NCBI GenBank assembly: GCA_038211505.1
Contig: JBBQVO010000021.1
Coordinates: forward strand, 1-28,259
From: JBBQVO01 sp038211505
GTDB lineage: Bacteria > Chloroflexota > Dehalococcoidia > DSTF01 > JACRBR01
Length of the DNA: 28,259 nucleotides
Reading direction: 5' to 3'
The notes under the pieces are model-generated. The model was not told the DNA's origin and did not search any database. It was given only the letters and a program-made list of their open reading frames with translations. A program made the translations under genes and the position numbers. This document shows, piece after piece, positions 16,760 to 24,897 of the stretch (the stretch's first letter is position 1; each line of letters starts with the position of its first letter).

Positions 16760-17660
16760 CGGCGCTCACAACGGCACCGCGGGCACGGCGACAGGTGAGT
16801 ACGCCGTCCGTCTCCGCGACGTCTCGAAGCGCTACCTGCTTGACCCGGCGAAGCCATGGAAGCTCAAGGACGCCCTGGCGCATCCGGGGTCGATGCTCAG
16901 CCAGATGCGCGCGAAGGAGCCGTTCTGGGCACTGCGCAACATCTCGCTCGACGTGCGGCACGGCGAGGTCGTCGGTGTCATCGGCGTCAACGGCTCCGGC
17001 AAGAGCTCGCTGCTGCGCATCCTCGCCGGCATCTCGCCACCGACGACCGGCAGCGTTGAGATCGACGGCCGCTTCGGCGCGCTGCTCGATCTCGGAGCCG
17101 GCTTTCACCCGAATGCGACGGGCCGCCAGAACGCCTACGTCAACGCGCTCTTCATGGGGCTGGCGAAAGCCGACGTCAACGAGAAGATGCAGTCGATCAT
17201 CGACTTCTCCGGCCTCGGCGCGTTCATCGATCAGCCGATGCGCACATACTCCAGCGGCATGTACCTGCGGCTCGGATTCTCGGTGGCCATTCACGTGCAG
17301 CCGGACATCCTGATGATCGACGAAGTGCTCGCCGTCGGCGACGCCGACTTCCAGGAGAAGTGCTTCGCCCACTTTCACGAGTTGAAGGCTCGCGGCACGA
17401 CGGTGATCGTCGTCACGCACAACATCGATACGGTGATCGAGTTCGCTGATCGCGTGCTGATGCTGGAGAAGGGCGAGATCAAACTCGACGGCGATCCCGA
17501 TACGGTCGTCAAAGAGTACGTCAACCATCTGCGCCGCCAGTCGCCCGCCGTCAACCGCGCCTTCGAGCGCGCCAACGCGATGCGCCTGACGCGCGAGGAT
17601 CTCGTGCTCGACGAAGACACGGAGCTGGTGGCGAACGCCGGCGATCGAGGGACGCCGTGA
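16749..17660 (+). CDS. wzt: ABC transporter ATP-binding protein for polysaccharide export (Wzt/TagH-like, short form)
   Basis: 303 residues. Walker A GVNGSGKS (79-86), the Wzt/TagH-type LLDLGAGFHPNATGRQN segment, ABC signature YSSGM (167-171), Walker B ILMIDE (187-192) and the switch His224 in VVTHN are all intact. With the Wzm-like permease it powers export of a lipid-linked polysaccharide. Many O-antigen Wzt proteins continue to 400 or more residues with a beta-sandwich domain that recognises the capped chain end. This one stops at 303, with only about 45 residues of charged tail after the NBD core, so it resembles the TagH/short type. Its ATG lies inside the permease gene and its TGA overlaps the next GTG. 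Confidence 0.92.
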   Translation: MHSNGAHNGTAGTATGEYAVRLRDVSKRYLLDPAKPWKLKDALAHPGSMLSQMRAKEPFWALRNISLDVRHGEVVGVIGVNGSGKSSLLRILAGISPPTTGSVEIDGRFGALLDLGAGFHPNATGRQNAYVNALFMGLAKADVNEKMQSIIDFSGLGAFIDQPMRTYSSGMYLRLGFSVAIHVQPDILMIDEVLAVGDADFQEKCFAHFHELKARGTTVIVVTHNIDTVIEFADRVLMLEKGEIKLDGDPDTVVKEYVNHLRRQSPAVNRAFERANAMRLTREDLVLDEDTELVANAGDRGTP

Positions 17661-18277
17661 GCACGTTTACCGAATACCCGTCGACAATGACGCCGGCCGA
17701 TTTCGCCGTGCTGATTCGCGAGAACCGCAAACGCCGGCCGAAGTTCTTCCGCGCGATACGCAAAGACGGCCTGCGCTTCTCCGCGCTCGGTCACGAGCGA
17801 TTCGAATTCACCTCGGCCGCCGGCGAACGGGCGAACGCTATGCGGCTGATCGTTGAGAACCATGACTTCCTCGGCGTCGCGCTTTACCGCCTGCGAACGG
17901 CGCTGCACGGGTGGCCGATCATCCCGGCGCTACTACATCGCGTGGCGATCATCGGCTTCGACATCCGCATTGGTGAGCATGTGATCATCGATGAAGGCCT
18001 CCACATCCCTCACGGCAACGTCGTCATCGACGGTATCACGACGATCGGCCGCGGCTGCATCGTCTGCCCGTGGGTGTCAATCGGCGTCAAGCAGGGGCAA
18101 CTCGTGGGTCCCCAGATCGGTGACAACGTGTTTATCGGCACGGGCGCCAAGCTGCTCGGCAACTTCATCATCGGCGACGGCGCGAGCATCGGCGCCGGCG
18201 CCGTCGTCCTCGGCGACGTCGCCGCCGGCGCATCCGTCGCCGGCGTCCCTGCACGCGTGATCGGAGACGCGTCGTGA
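17657..18277 (+). CDS. Hexapeptide-repeat (left-handed beta-helix) O-acetyltransferase, serine acetyltransferase-like
   Basis: 206 residues from GTG 17657, overlapping the ATPase stop (GTGA). An alpha-helical N-terminal part (to about residue 90, with FLGVALYRLRTAL) precedes imperfect hexapeptide turns from about 98 to 200: IRIGEHVIIDEG, HIPHGNVVI, ITTIGRGCIV, VSIGVKQG, IGDNVFIGTGAKLLG, IGDGASIGAGAVV, and the closing AGVPARVIG. His119 in IPHG matches the catalytic His of CysE-like transferases. In this operon an acetyl-CoA-dependent modification of a sugar or precursor is more likely than cysteine synthesis, by inference. It is related to the minus-strand enzyme at 25657-26367. Confidence 0.85.
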   Translation: MSTFTEYPSTMTPADFAVLIRENRKRRPKFFRAIRKDGLRFSALGHERFEFTSAAGERANAMRLIVENHDFLGVALYRLRTALHGWPIIPALLHRVAIIGFDIRIGEHVIIDEGLHIPHGNVVIDGITTIGRGCIVCPWVSIGVKQGQLVGPQIGDNVFIGTGAKLLGNFIIGDGASIGAGAVVLGDVAAGASVAGVPARVIGDAS

Positions 18278-19560
18278 CCGCCTCCGCAGCCGCGGCCGAG
18301 GCGCCCGGTGCGTCATCCACGTCGATCCGAGCGCATATCCCGGCGCTCGATGGCGTCCGAGGCGTGGCGATTCTGTTAGTGCTCGTCTACCACCTCTGGG
18401 GTAGCACGTTCGATTTCACGCAGACGCGCTTCGACGACGGAATCTCCCGCGTCATCGGCATCGGGTTTGTTGGCGTCGATCTGTTCTTTGTGCTCTCCGG
18501 CTTTCTCATCACCGGCATTCTGCTCGATGCGAAGGGCGGCGACGGGTTCTTCTCAAGCTTCTACGCGCGGCGGTTCCTCCGCATCTTCCCGTTGTACTAC
18601 GGATTCCTGTTCGTGCTGATCGTCGTCTTCGCCTTCTGGCCCGCCGTCAACGGCGACAGCGGCCTCGATGCGCTGCGGCGGCATCAGGCATGGCTCTGGG
18701 GCTACGCCTACAACATCAGCGTGTCGTCAACGACGCCCCGCGATCTGGGCGCGTACTGGGTCGGACACCTGTGGTCGCTTGCCGTCGAAGAGCAGTTCTA
18801 TCTCGTCTGGCCGTTCGTCGTGTTCTGCTTCTCCCGGCGCAATTTGACCGTCGCCTGTCTGTGCTGCCTCGCCGGAGCGCCGTTGTTCCGGTTGGCGGCG
18901 ATGCACGGCGCCATCCCGCACGTGTCCGCCGCATTTGGTCCCACGATGCTCATGCCGGCGCGCGTCGACACGCTCGCCGCCGGCGCGCTGCTCGCGATCG
19001 CCGCGCGCGATCCGGCGCTCTTCCGCGTCGCGCGGCGATGCGCGCTGCCGCTGATCGGCGCCGCGCTGCTGACGGTGCTCACGCTGTACGCGCGCAACGG
19101 CCACGTCGGCGAGCTCGATCGCGATGTGCAGGGCCTCGGCTACAGCATGATCGCGCTCGGGTTCATGGGCGTGCTGACGCTCGTCATCGCCGGCGCGCAG
19201 GGATCGATGTTGCAATCAACACTTGTGCATCCCGCCCTGAAGTTCCTCGGCCGCTACAGCTATGGCATCTACATCATCCACGGCACGGCCTGCACGCAGC
19301 TTGGATTCTGGACGATGCAGCACGGATACGCCCGCCCGATCGGCGACTCGTACTTCGTCACGCATCTGATGTTCAGCATCGTCGTCGGCGCCCTCTGCAT
19401 CGCCGGCGCCTGGCTGAGCTGGCACATCTGGGAGCAGCCGTTCCTGCGCCTTAAGCGCTACTTCCCGTACGACGCCGGCGCACGCCGACGCCCAGAATCG
19501 ACTCCCGACGAAACCGCGCAGCCGTCACTCCCGCAACCCCAAACCGTGAGCGTGCAATGA
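18274..19560 (+). CDS. OafA/YrhL-type membrane O-acyltransferase (acyltransferase 3), first of a tandem pair
   Basis: 428 residues from GTG 18274 (GTGA overlap). IPALDGVRGVAILLVLVYHL near residues 22-41 holds the R and H expected of acyltransferase-3 proteins. GVDLFFVLSGFLITGILL, FYARRFLRIFPLYYG and WSLAVEEQFYLVWP are the family's classic blocks, and GRYSYGIYIIHG comes late. About ten membrane helices are expected, followed by a polar C terminus. These proteins carry acyl groups across the membrane and put them on sugars of O-antigen, capsule or peptidoglycan. There is no SGNH domain. Position in the export operon argues for acylation of the exported glycan. Confidence 0.9.
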   Translation: MTASAAAAEAPGASSTSIRAHIPALDGVRGVAILLVLVYHLWGSTFDFTQTRFDDGISRVIGIGFVGVDLFFVLSGFLITGILLDAKGGDGFFSSFYARRFLRIFPLYYGFLFVLIVVFAFWPAVNGDSGLDALRRHQAWLWGYAYNISVSSTTPRDLGAYWVGHLWSLAVEEQFYLVWPFVVFCFSRRNLTVACLCCLAGAPLFRLAAMHGAIPHVSAAFGPTMLMPARVDTLAAGALLAIAARDPALFRVARRCALPLIGAALLTVLTLYARNGHVGELDRDVQGLGYSMIALGFMGVLTLVIAGAQGSMLQSTLVHPALKFLGRYSYGIYIIHGTACTQLGFWTMQHGYARPIGDSYFVTHLMFSIVVGALCIAGAWLSWHIWEQPFLRLKRYFPYDAGARRRPESTPDETAQPSLPQPQTVSVQ

Positions 19561-20843
19561 ACAGCGCGCCAACTGCGGACCGCGTCGCTTCGGAGTCCAA
19601 CCACGTTCCCGTGCTCGATGGCATCCGCGGCCTCGCGATCTTGCTCGTCATGTGGTCGCACTTTTACGGCCTGGGCTTCGGTCTGGCCGGGCGGCAGCCG
19701 ACGCTGGCGATCGACAGCTTCGTCAGACGCGTGTTCGCGACGGGCTGGGTCGGCGTCGATCTCTTCTTTGTGCTCTCGGGGTTCCTGATCACCGGCATCC
19801 TCTACGACGCGAAGAACTCCCCGTTCTTCTTCCGGAACTTCTACGCGCGCCGGTTCCTGCGCATCTTCCCGCTGTACTACGGCTTTCTGCTGGTCGTGTT
19901 GTTCGTGGTGCCGCACATTTCACCGGTCTCGACGTTCGCGCACGTCGATCAACTGAGGAACGGTCAGTTCTACTATTGGACGTATCTCGTGAACCTCTGG
20001 TACGGCATCAAGCCGCTCAGCGGCGACGGATCGATCATTCACTCCCACTTCTGGTCGCTCGCTGTCGAAGAGCAGTTCTACATCGTCTGGCCGGCCGTCG
20101 TGTTGGCATTCAGCCGCCGGCAGCTGATGTGGTTCTGTGCTGCGCTCGTCGTCGCCGCGTTCGCCATCCGCGTCGTGCTTACGAACGATGTTAGTAGCGG
20201 CTTCGCCAAACTCGACGCCGCGCACGTGCTGATGCCGGCGCGCATGGACACGCTCGCGCTCGGTGCGATCCTCGCGCTGGCGGCGCGATCGCCGGGCGAG
20301 CTGGCGGCGTTCGCCCGTTGGGGCGGCGCCGTGGCGGCGACATGCGGCGCCATTGTGGTAGTCCTCTTCTTCCGCCAGCACGGCCTCTCGACGCTCGATC
20401 CCGATGTCCTCACTGTCGGCCTGTCGGCGTTCGCGCTGCTCTTCGCGGCGGTGTTGGCGCTTACCATCACATCGCCGCCGGGAGGCGTACTGCAGCGGGT
20501 GTTCGCGAGCCCGATCCTGCGTTTCTTCGGACGGTACGCGTACGGGCTCTACGTCGTGCACGTGCTGATCGCGTTCGAGCTGGCGCCGCGCTTCATCTCG
20601 CGTGGGTGGATGCGCCCGGCGTTCGGATCGCAGATCCCGATGAACATCATTTTCGGCGTCTTCGGCATCGGGGTGTCGGTGGCGATCGCGTTTGTCAGCT
20701 GGCATCTCTTCGAAAAGCAGTTCCTCAAGCTCAAACGCTTTGTTCCGTACGATGCGCACCGCCTCCCGCGTGCCGCCGCCACCCCGCCCCCGCCGCGCGA
20801 GACGATCCTCCCGCCTGACGCCGCGACGGCGCAGACGCCGTGA
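19557..20843 (+). CDS. OafA/YrhL-type membrane O-acyltransferase, second of the tandem pair
   Basis: 428 residues, ATG 19557 overlapping the previous TGA. It carries the same ordered blocks as its neighbour: VPVLDGIRGLAILLVMWSHF, GVDLFFVLSGFLITGILYDAK, FYARRFLRIFPLYYG, HSHFWSLAVEEQFYIVWP, HVLMPARMDTLALGA and GRYAYGLYVVH. The two have equal length but diverge in loops and in the proline-rich C-terminal tail. They look like a duplication that has had time to specialise, perhaps for different acyl groups or positions on the same glycan. Cytoplasmic-membrane location with acyl transfer toward the outside is family knowledge; the substrate is inferred from the operon. Confidence 0.9.
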   Translation: MNSAPTADRVASESNHVPVLDGIRGLAILLVMWSHFYGLGFGLAGRQPTLAIDSFVRRVFATGWVGVDLFFVLSGFLITGILYDAKNSPFFFRNFYARRFLRIFPLYYGFLLVVLFVVPHISPVSTFAHVDQLRNGQFYYWTYLVNLWYGIKPLSGDGSIIHSHFWSLAVEEQFYIVWPAVVLAFSRRQLMWFCAALVVAAFAIRVVLTNDVSSGFAKLDAAHVLMPARMDTLALGAILALAARSPGELAAFARWGGAVAATCGAIVVVLFFRQHGLSTLDPDVLTVGLSAFALLFAAVLALTITSPPGGVLQRVFASPILRFFGRYAYGLYVVHVLIAFELAPRFISRGWMRPAFGSQIPMNIIFGVFGIGVSVAIAFVSWHLFEKQFLKLKRFVPYDAHRLPRAAATPPPPRETILPPDAATAQTP

Positions 20844-21850
20844 GCGCGTTCGCAGCGACCGCCAGCGACCGCTCGGGCATGCGGGTCCTGCCGGACGATC
20901 CCCAATATCTCGCCGATGCGGCGGCGGAGGCGGCGTTCTGGAGCGCGGCGCCCCAGGGCTTCGGCGTCGAATCGTCCGAGGGCGCCGCCGCGAGCGTGCA
21001 GGACTTCTACACCAACGAACGCTTCACCGGCGACCGGCGCACCACCTGGTTCGAAACAATCGCGCGCCGCGGCACATTCCGTCGTGGCCTCGCGCTCGGC
21101 ACCAGCGGAATGATGCAGGACGCCCGCATCCTCGAAGGCAACCCCGATCTCCACATGACCTTCTGCGATATCAGCGAAGGCGCGCTCGAGCGATGGCAGC
21201 GCGAGCTTGGCCGCCGCTTTCCCGGTCGCGTGACGACGCAGCACGCCGATCTCAACTTCGTCGATCTTCCGTCCGACGCGTTCGATCTGATCGTGTCGTC
21301 GAGCACGATCCATCACGTCACGAACCTCGAGCATCTCGCCGCGCAGATCAACGGCGCACTCACAGACGACGGAACGTTTTACTTGCAGGACTACGCCGGG
21401 GAAGCGCGCTTCCGGTTCAGCGACGAGAAGAAGCGCACGCTCGAAGCCGCATACCGCGAGATCCTGACGCCGGGCGCATCGGGCGCGCTGACGTGGAGCA
21501 ACCAGAACGGCCAGTACAGTCCGTTCTGCGGTGTGCGGTCCGACGAGACGCTGGCGATCATGCGCGATCATCTCGTCGAGACCGATCTGCGGACGGCGGC
21601 CGCGTTGCTGCTGCCGCTTCTGTGCGCCCACCCGGCCGAGTGGTCCTCCGGCGGTCTGCGCCGGCCGCCGATAACCTCGCGCATCCGCCATGCGTTGCAC
21701 CGGCGCGCGACGATCCTGCTCCGTCAGCCGGCGCCCGGCATCATCCCGGCCGCGAACCTCGAGGCGCTGATGCGGCTAGACGCGATCGTCTGCGACGCCG
21801 GCCTACTGCTGCCCGGCAACGCCTTCGCCACCTACCGAAAGCGACGTTGA
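20840..21850 (+). CDS. Class I SAM-dependent methyltransferase
   Basis: 336 residues from GTG 20840 (GTGA overlap), the last gene of the export operon. After a 55-residue N-terminal segment, FYTNERFTGDRRTTWFE leads to the SAM-binding loop LALGTSG (84-90), an acidic residue in FCDIS (Asp110), HADLNFVDLP and FDLIVSSSTIHHVTNLE, the order of a Rossmann methyltransferase of the Methyltransf_11/23 type. The glycine loop is unusual (G-T-S-G rather than G-x-G-x-G). About 90 C-terminal residues are arginine-rich and not recognised. Target unknown; O-methylation of a sugar in the exported glycan is the simplest reading. TGA at 21848-21850 is followed at once by the 23-bp repeats. Confidence 0.82.
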   Translation: MSAFAATASDRSGMRVLPDDPQYLADAAAEAAFWSAAPQGFGVESSEGAAASVQDFYTNERFTGDRRTTWFETIARRGTFRRGLALGTSGMMQDARILEGNPDLHMTFCDISEGALERWQRELGRRFPGRVTTQHADLNFVDLPSDAFDLIVSSSTIHHVTNLEHLAAQINGALTDDGTFYLQDYAGEARFRFSDEKKRTLEAAYREILTPGASGALTWSNQNGQYSPFCGVRSDETLAIMRDHLVETDLRTAAALLLPLLCAHPAEWSSGGLRRPPITSRIRHALHRRATILLRQPAPGIIPAANLEALMRLDAIVCDAGLLLPGNAFATYRKRR

Positions 21851-21853
21851 CGG

Positions 21854-21921
21854 CACGCGACGCAGATGTAGAACCTCACGCGATGCAGATGTGAACAGCA
21901 CGCGACGCGGATGTAGAACAG
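21854..21921. repeat. Three tandem 22-23 bp units after the export operon
   Basis: Units 21854-21876, 21877-21898 and 21899-21921 each begin CACGCGAYGC, continue RGATGT and end GAAC plus two bases. The middle copy lacks one base. The repeats start 3 bases after the methyltransferase stop. There are no spacers between units, so this is not a CRISPR. The third copy provides the left arm of the hairpin that follows. Confidence 0.8.
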
Positions 21922-21937
21922 CCGTCCCCGGCTGTTC
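21916..21937. terminator. Hairpin between convergent genes (possible terminator)
   Basis: GAACAGCC (21916-21923), loop GTCCCC, GGCTGTTC (21930-21937): a perfect 8-bp stem between the plus-strand export operon and the minus-strand gene ending at 22022. No U tract follows. GAACAGCC...GGCTGTTC palindromes also occur as dispersed elements in other genomes. The remaining DNA to 22021 shows nothing further. Confidence 0.45.
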
Positions 21938-22021
21938 CAAACTGACGTCGCGATGCGTCGTTAAATCGAGCCGGTCAACGCGCACGCAGGCACTGCTGCT
22001 GCCGTTGCTCCGAGCACTCAG

Positions 22022-23428
22022 CTAACCGTCGGTGCCGTCCGGCCGCTTGCCGCCACGCAGCCTCCGCATCGCGCGCGTAGCGGCATTCTCGCGGACGATG
22101 CGCCCCAGCAGCTTCTCCGCCGTCGCATTGAGCGTCCGCTCTTGCATCGCCAGCATCTCGACGTGGTGCTCGTGCGCCTGCTGCCGCAGCCCGTCGAACG
22201 CCGCCTCGATGGTGGCCGTCACCTGCTGTAGTTGCGCGGTATGCTGCCGTTCGAGATGCGCGAGCGCAGCTGAGATCGCTGTCGCCGGCGTTGAAGCCGC
22301 GGCCGCATGGCTCGAGGCCGTGCCGCGACCTTCGTGCGCGGATGCGAGCTCGTCGCGCTGCACGTCGCCCGGCATCGTCTCCGGCGCCGCGCGATACGTC
22401 TGGAAGCAGAGGCTGCCCCGGACCGCCACGCCGTCGATCGCCAGAGACTCTCCGGCGAACGACGCGGCGCTCGACATCTTCGCGAACACCGCCTGCCCCG
22501 GCACGCCGTCGGTCGATTCGATGACGATCGTGTACGTCTTGCCGGCGGAGTCCCTCTCCTCCGGCACGGGCACGGCGAGCCAGCCGTCGTCAGGCACGTG
22601 CCAGCCGAGCATCCGCCGCACGGCGATCTCGTGCCCGCCTCCGTCCTTGATGCGCACGACGACGTGCCGCAGGATCGGCCCGGCCGGGTTGGCCATCTTC
22701 ACATCGACCCGCGCCATGCCATCGCTCGCGCTGACGAACGTCTGCTCGATCCGTATGCCGGCGATGATCTCCGGCGTATTGCCATCGACATCGCGCCGGC
22801 TGAGGTCGACGGCGAGCGAGCGATAACGAAGCAGCGGCCCGCCGTAGCTATCGTCCGGCCAGCACGACTCCAGCATGATCAGCGTCGACTCGAACAGCAG
22901 CGCCGCGCCGCCGGCGCCGTCATCGCGCATCGCGACCCCGATCACGTTGTGCGGGTTCTCGCTGTCACCCTGCGTGTACACGGCACGCGCCGGGAAGCGT
23001 CGCAGCAGATGGTCGAACGTCATCGGCGTGAAGCGCCAGTAGTCGGATGGGTGCGCGTGAATCGGAAAGTTCATGTGCGATGTGATGACGATCATGCCGC
23101 CCGGCGCAACGGCGTCGCAGGCTTCGCGCATGGAAGCGATCGGATCGAGCACGTGCTCCAGCGTATCGAGCATCAGCACCGTGCCGGTGCGGCCGGCGGC
23201 GAGCGGCAGGTGATGCACGCTCCCCAGCGCATCGACGCCCGGCCCGGCGCGCATGTCCCATCCGGTGTAGCCTCGACCGCCTCCTGCGCTTCCAACGTCG
23301 AAGAACGGCCGCAGATCGGCGTAGTCCTCCTGCCCCTCCGTGCGCAGCGCACCGACATCGACGATCGGCCGCGGCACGGCGATCGCCTCGCTCAACAACT
23401 GCACGAACTGTTTGACGTTGGGACGCAT
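22022..23428 (-). CDS. Methyltransferase fused to a beta-sandwich-like domain and a C-terminal coiled coil
   Basis: 468 residues from ATG 23428, which overlaps the upstream gene's TGA (TGATG); a TTG one codon earlier is less likely. Residues 1-170 form a class I methyltransferase: PIVDVGALRTEG, YTGWDMRAGPGVD, VLMLDTLEHVLDP, GGMIVITSHMNFPIH. About 205-345 is strand-rich (IRIEQTFVSASDGMARVDVKM, VVVRIKDGGG, GKTYTIVIESTD), resembling a beta-sandwich ligand-binding module. After an Ala/Ser-rich linker, 385-455 is helical with heptad-like LERQHTAQLQQVTATIEAAF and MLAMQERTLNATAEKLL, a predicted coiled coil, and a basic end. Methyltransferase plus coiled coil recalls chain-terminating WbdD, but no kinase domain is visible. 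Role inferred: capping or length control of the glycan. Confidence 0.78.
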   Translation of the reverse strand: MRPNVKQFVQLLSEAIAVPRPIVDVGALRTEGQEDYADLRPFFDVGSAGGGRGYTGWDMRAGPGVDALGSVHHLPLAAGRTGTVLMLDTLEHVLDPIASMREACDAVAPGGMIVITSHMNFPIHAHPSDYWRFTPMTFDHLLRRFPARAVYTQGDSENPHNVIGVAMRDDGAGGAALLFESTLIMLESCWPDDSYGGPLLRYRSLAVDLSRRDVDGNTPEIIAGIRIEQTFVSASDGMARVDVKMANPAGPILRHVVVRIKDGGGHEIAVRRMLGWHVPDDGWLAVPVPEERDSAGKTYTIVIESTDGVPGQAVFAKMSSAASFAGESLAIDGVAVRGSLCFQTYRAAPETMPGDVQRDELASAHEGRGTASSHAAAASTPATAISAALAHLERQHTAQLQQVTATIEAAFDGLRQQAHEHHVEMLAMQERTLNATAEKLLGRIVRENAATRAMRRLRGGKRPDGTDG

Positions 23429-24897
23429 CAATCACCCTTCCGCGGTTGAAGCCGCCTCGACGAGTTGTGGCGTGCCGCCGAACTCGAGCTATGAAGGCCG
23501 CCAGCGTCCGACGGCACGGACCGGCACATCAGCCAGGTGAACCAGCAGGCGCACAGCAACCACGACGCCGCGACGATGATCCACGCATGCTCGCCGTAGG
23601 CAGTCGGCAGGCCGCGCGCAACGGTGTCGTCGAAGAAGATGTGGAGATCGCCGAACGCCACCAGGACGGAGAACGCGACGAGCCATGCCTGGCCGGCGAT
23701 CGCCGCGAACGGCACGATCCAAAGATAGTACTGCCCGGCAACGGACGGCGAGAACACGTAGATCGTCAGAACCAGCAACGTCGCCTGCTCGGCCATCGTC
23801 CGCTTGCGCCAGATCGCGACCGCCAGCGTGACGAGCAGCAGGACGGCCACCGGCGTAGTCCCGCGATCGATCGTGTCGGCCAGGAGGTCGCGGATAAATG
23901 ATGGGTGGAGATGCGGCGCGACGGCCGAGTAGCCCGTGAGTCCGGGAAGACCGCGGTAGTGATAGACCGTATCGACGAGGTCGCCGATAGACCCGCCAAG
24001 CGCAACCACGTAGGCGACAGTCACCGCAGCGGGCACGGCGATCGCGATCGCGGCGTATCGGAGGCGCGCCAGCATGCCCGACCGCAGCCCAAACGCGAGC
24101 ACCGGAACCAACATCAGTGGCCACGTCTTTGTGAGGATCGCCAGCCCGAGCAGGATCGCTGATGCGATCTCGTCCGATGCTATCCGGTTCGCGGACGACG
24201 ATGCTATCTCGCCAGACGATACTATCCCGTCCGCGGATGACGACGCGGTCTCGTCGGACCATGCTATTCCGTCCGAGGACGACCCGGTCTCGTCGGACGA
24301 TGCTATCCCTTCGTGGGACGATGATCGGAAGCGCAGCAGCGCCCAGGCGGCGAACGCGAGCCCCGCCGGGATCATGTCGAACTGCCCCGAGAATGCGGAC
24401 ACACCGATGACGATCGGGTTGAACGCGAACAGCAGTCCCACCCACGTCGCGCGATGCGCGTCATGAAGCCGCGTCGCGACAGCGACGATCAGCGCTGCCG
24501 TGGCGCCGACGGCGGCGATGTTCGGCAGCTTCAGCAGCAGCGCGAACGACACGCTCGAATGCTCGGCGACGACACCCACGGCGGCGACGATAAACATCTC
24601 GAACGGCAGGTACGGGTGAAACGGCACGATGGCGCCGCCCGGCCAGGGCGCCGAGTACACATACATGTGGGAGCGTACGAGTGACGCCGTGTACTGAAAG
24701 TTGTCGATGTCGACGGTGCGCTGCGAGCCGATGAGCAGCGCCGGCAACAGATTCACCAGAACGGCAATCGCGCCGACGGCCCACGGACGCAACGTGAAAG
24801 ATGGCGGTGTCCAGCGCCAGAAAACGGCAAGGGCGACAAACACGCCCGTCCAGACGCGGAATACGATTGCGGCCCACATGTGGGCGTCGGCATCCAT
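23428..24897 (-). CDS. GT87-like membrane glycosyltransferase with an internal Ser/Asp-rich repeat
   Basis: 489 residues with about ten membrane helices. VDIDNFQYTASLV (62-74) carries the acidic residues of the first GT-C loop. PFHPYLPFEM, SAFSGQFDMIPAGLAFAAW (167-185) and GLAILTKTWPLMLVPVL (251-267) align with the plus-strand protein at 14395-15711, so the two are paralogs. Between the last two blocks this protein has an extra stretch of about 54 residues made of four 13-14 residue repeats (192-245). It should use a polyprenol-linked sugar outside the membrane. ATG 24897 has GGGGA six bases upstream, inside one copy of a 21-bp direct repeat. Its TGA overlaps the downstream methyltransferase start, so the two are co-translated. 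Confidence 0.8.
   Translation of the reverse strand: MDADAHMWAAIVFRVWTGVFVALAVFWRWTPPSFTLRPWAVGAIAVLVNLLPALLIGSQRTVDIDNFQYTASLVRSHMYVYSAPWPGGAIVPFHPYLPFEMFIVAAVGVVAEHSSVSFALLLKLPNIAAVGATAALIVAVATRLHDAHRATWVGLLFAFNPIVIGVSAFSGQFDMIPAGLAFAAWALLRFRSSSHEGIASSDETGSSSDGIAWSDETASSSADGIVSSGEIASSSANRIASDEIASAILLGLAILTKTWPLMLVPVLAFGLRSGMLARLRYAAIAIAVPAAVTVAYVVALGGSIGDLVDTVYHYRGLPGLTGYSAVAPHLHPSFIRDLLADTIDRGTTPVAVLLLVTLAVAIWRKRTMAEQATLLVLTIYVFSPSVAGQYYLWIVPFAAIAGQAWLVAFSVLVAFGDLHIFFDDTVARGLPTAYGEHAWIIVAASWLLCACWFTWLMCRSVPSDAGGLHSSSSAARHNSSRRLQPRKGD
24163..24324 (-). repeat. Coding minisatellite: four tandem 13-14 codon repeats
   Basis: The encoded units are SSSHEGIASSDETG, SSSDGIAWSDETA, SSSADGIVSSGEIA and SSSANRIASDEIA. 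DNA similarity between units is high (recurrent GGNATAGCATCGTCCGACGAGA-like blocks), with differences by whole codons so the frame is kept. The array fills a polar loop between two membrane helices of the GT87-like protein. Confidence 0.85.

Noticed and set aside
15739..17313. Plus-strand open frame (524 codons) across the ABC transporter genes
   Set aside because: Arg/Ser/Ala-rich out-of-frame translation of the permease and ATPase, whose own frames carry full motifs.
21854..21921. CRISPR array
   Set aside because: Three units abut with no spacers and no cas genes are present.
22307..23449. Plus-strand open frame (380 codons) opposite the methyltransferase fusion
   Set aside because: Arg/His-rich shadow; the minus frame contains the methyltransferase motifs.
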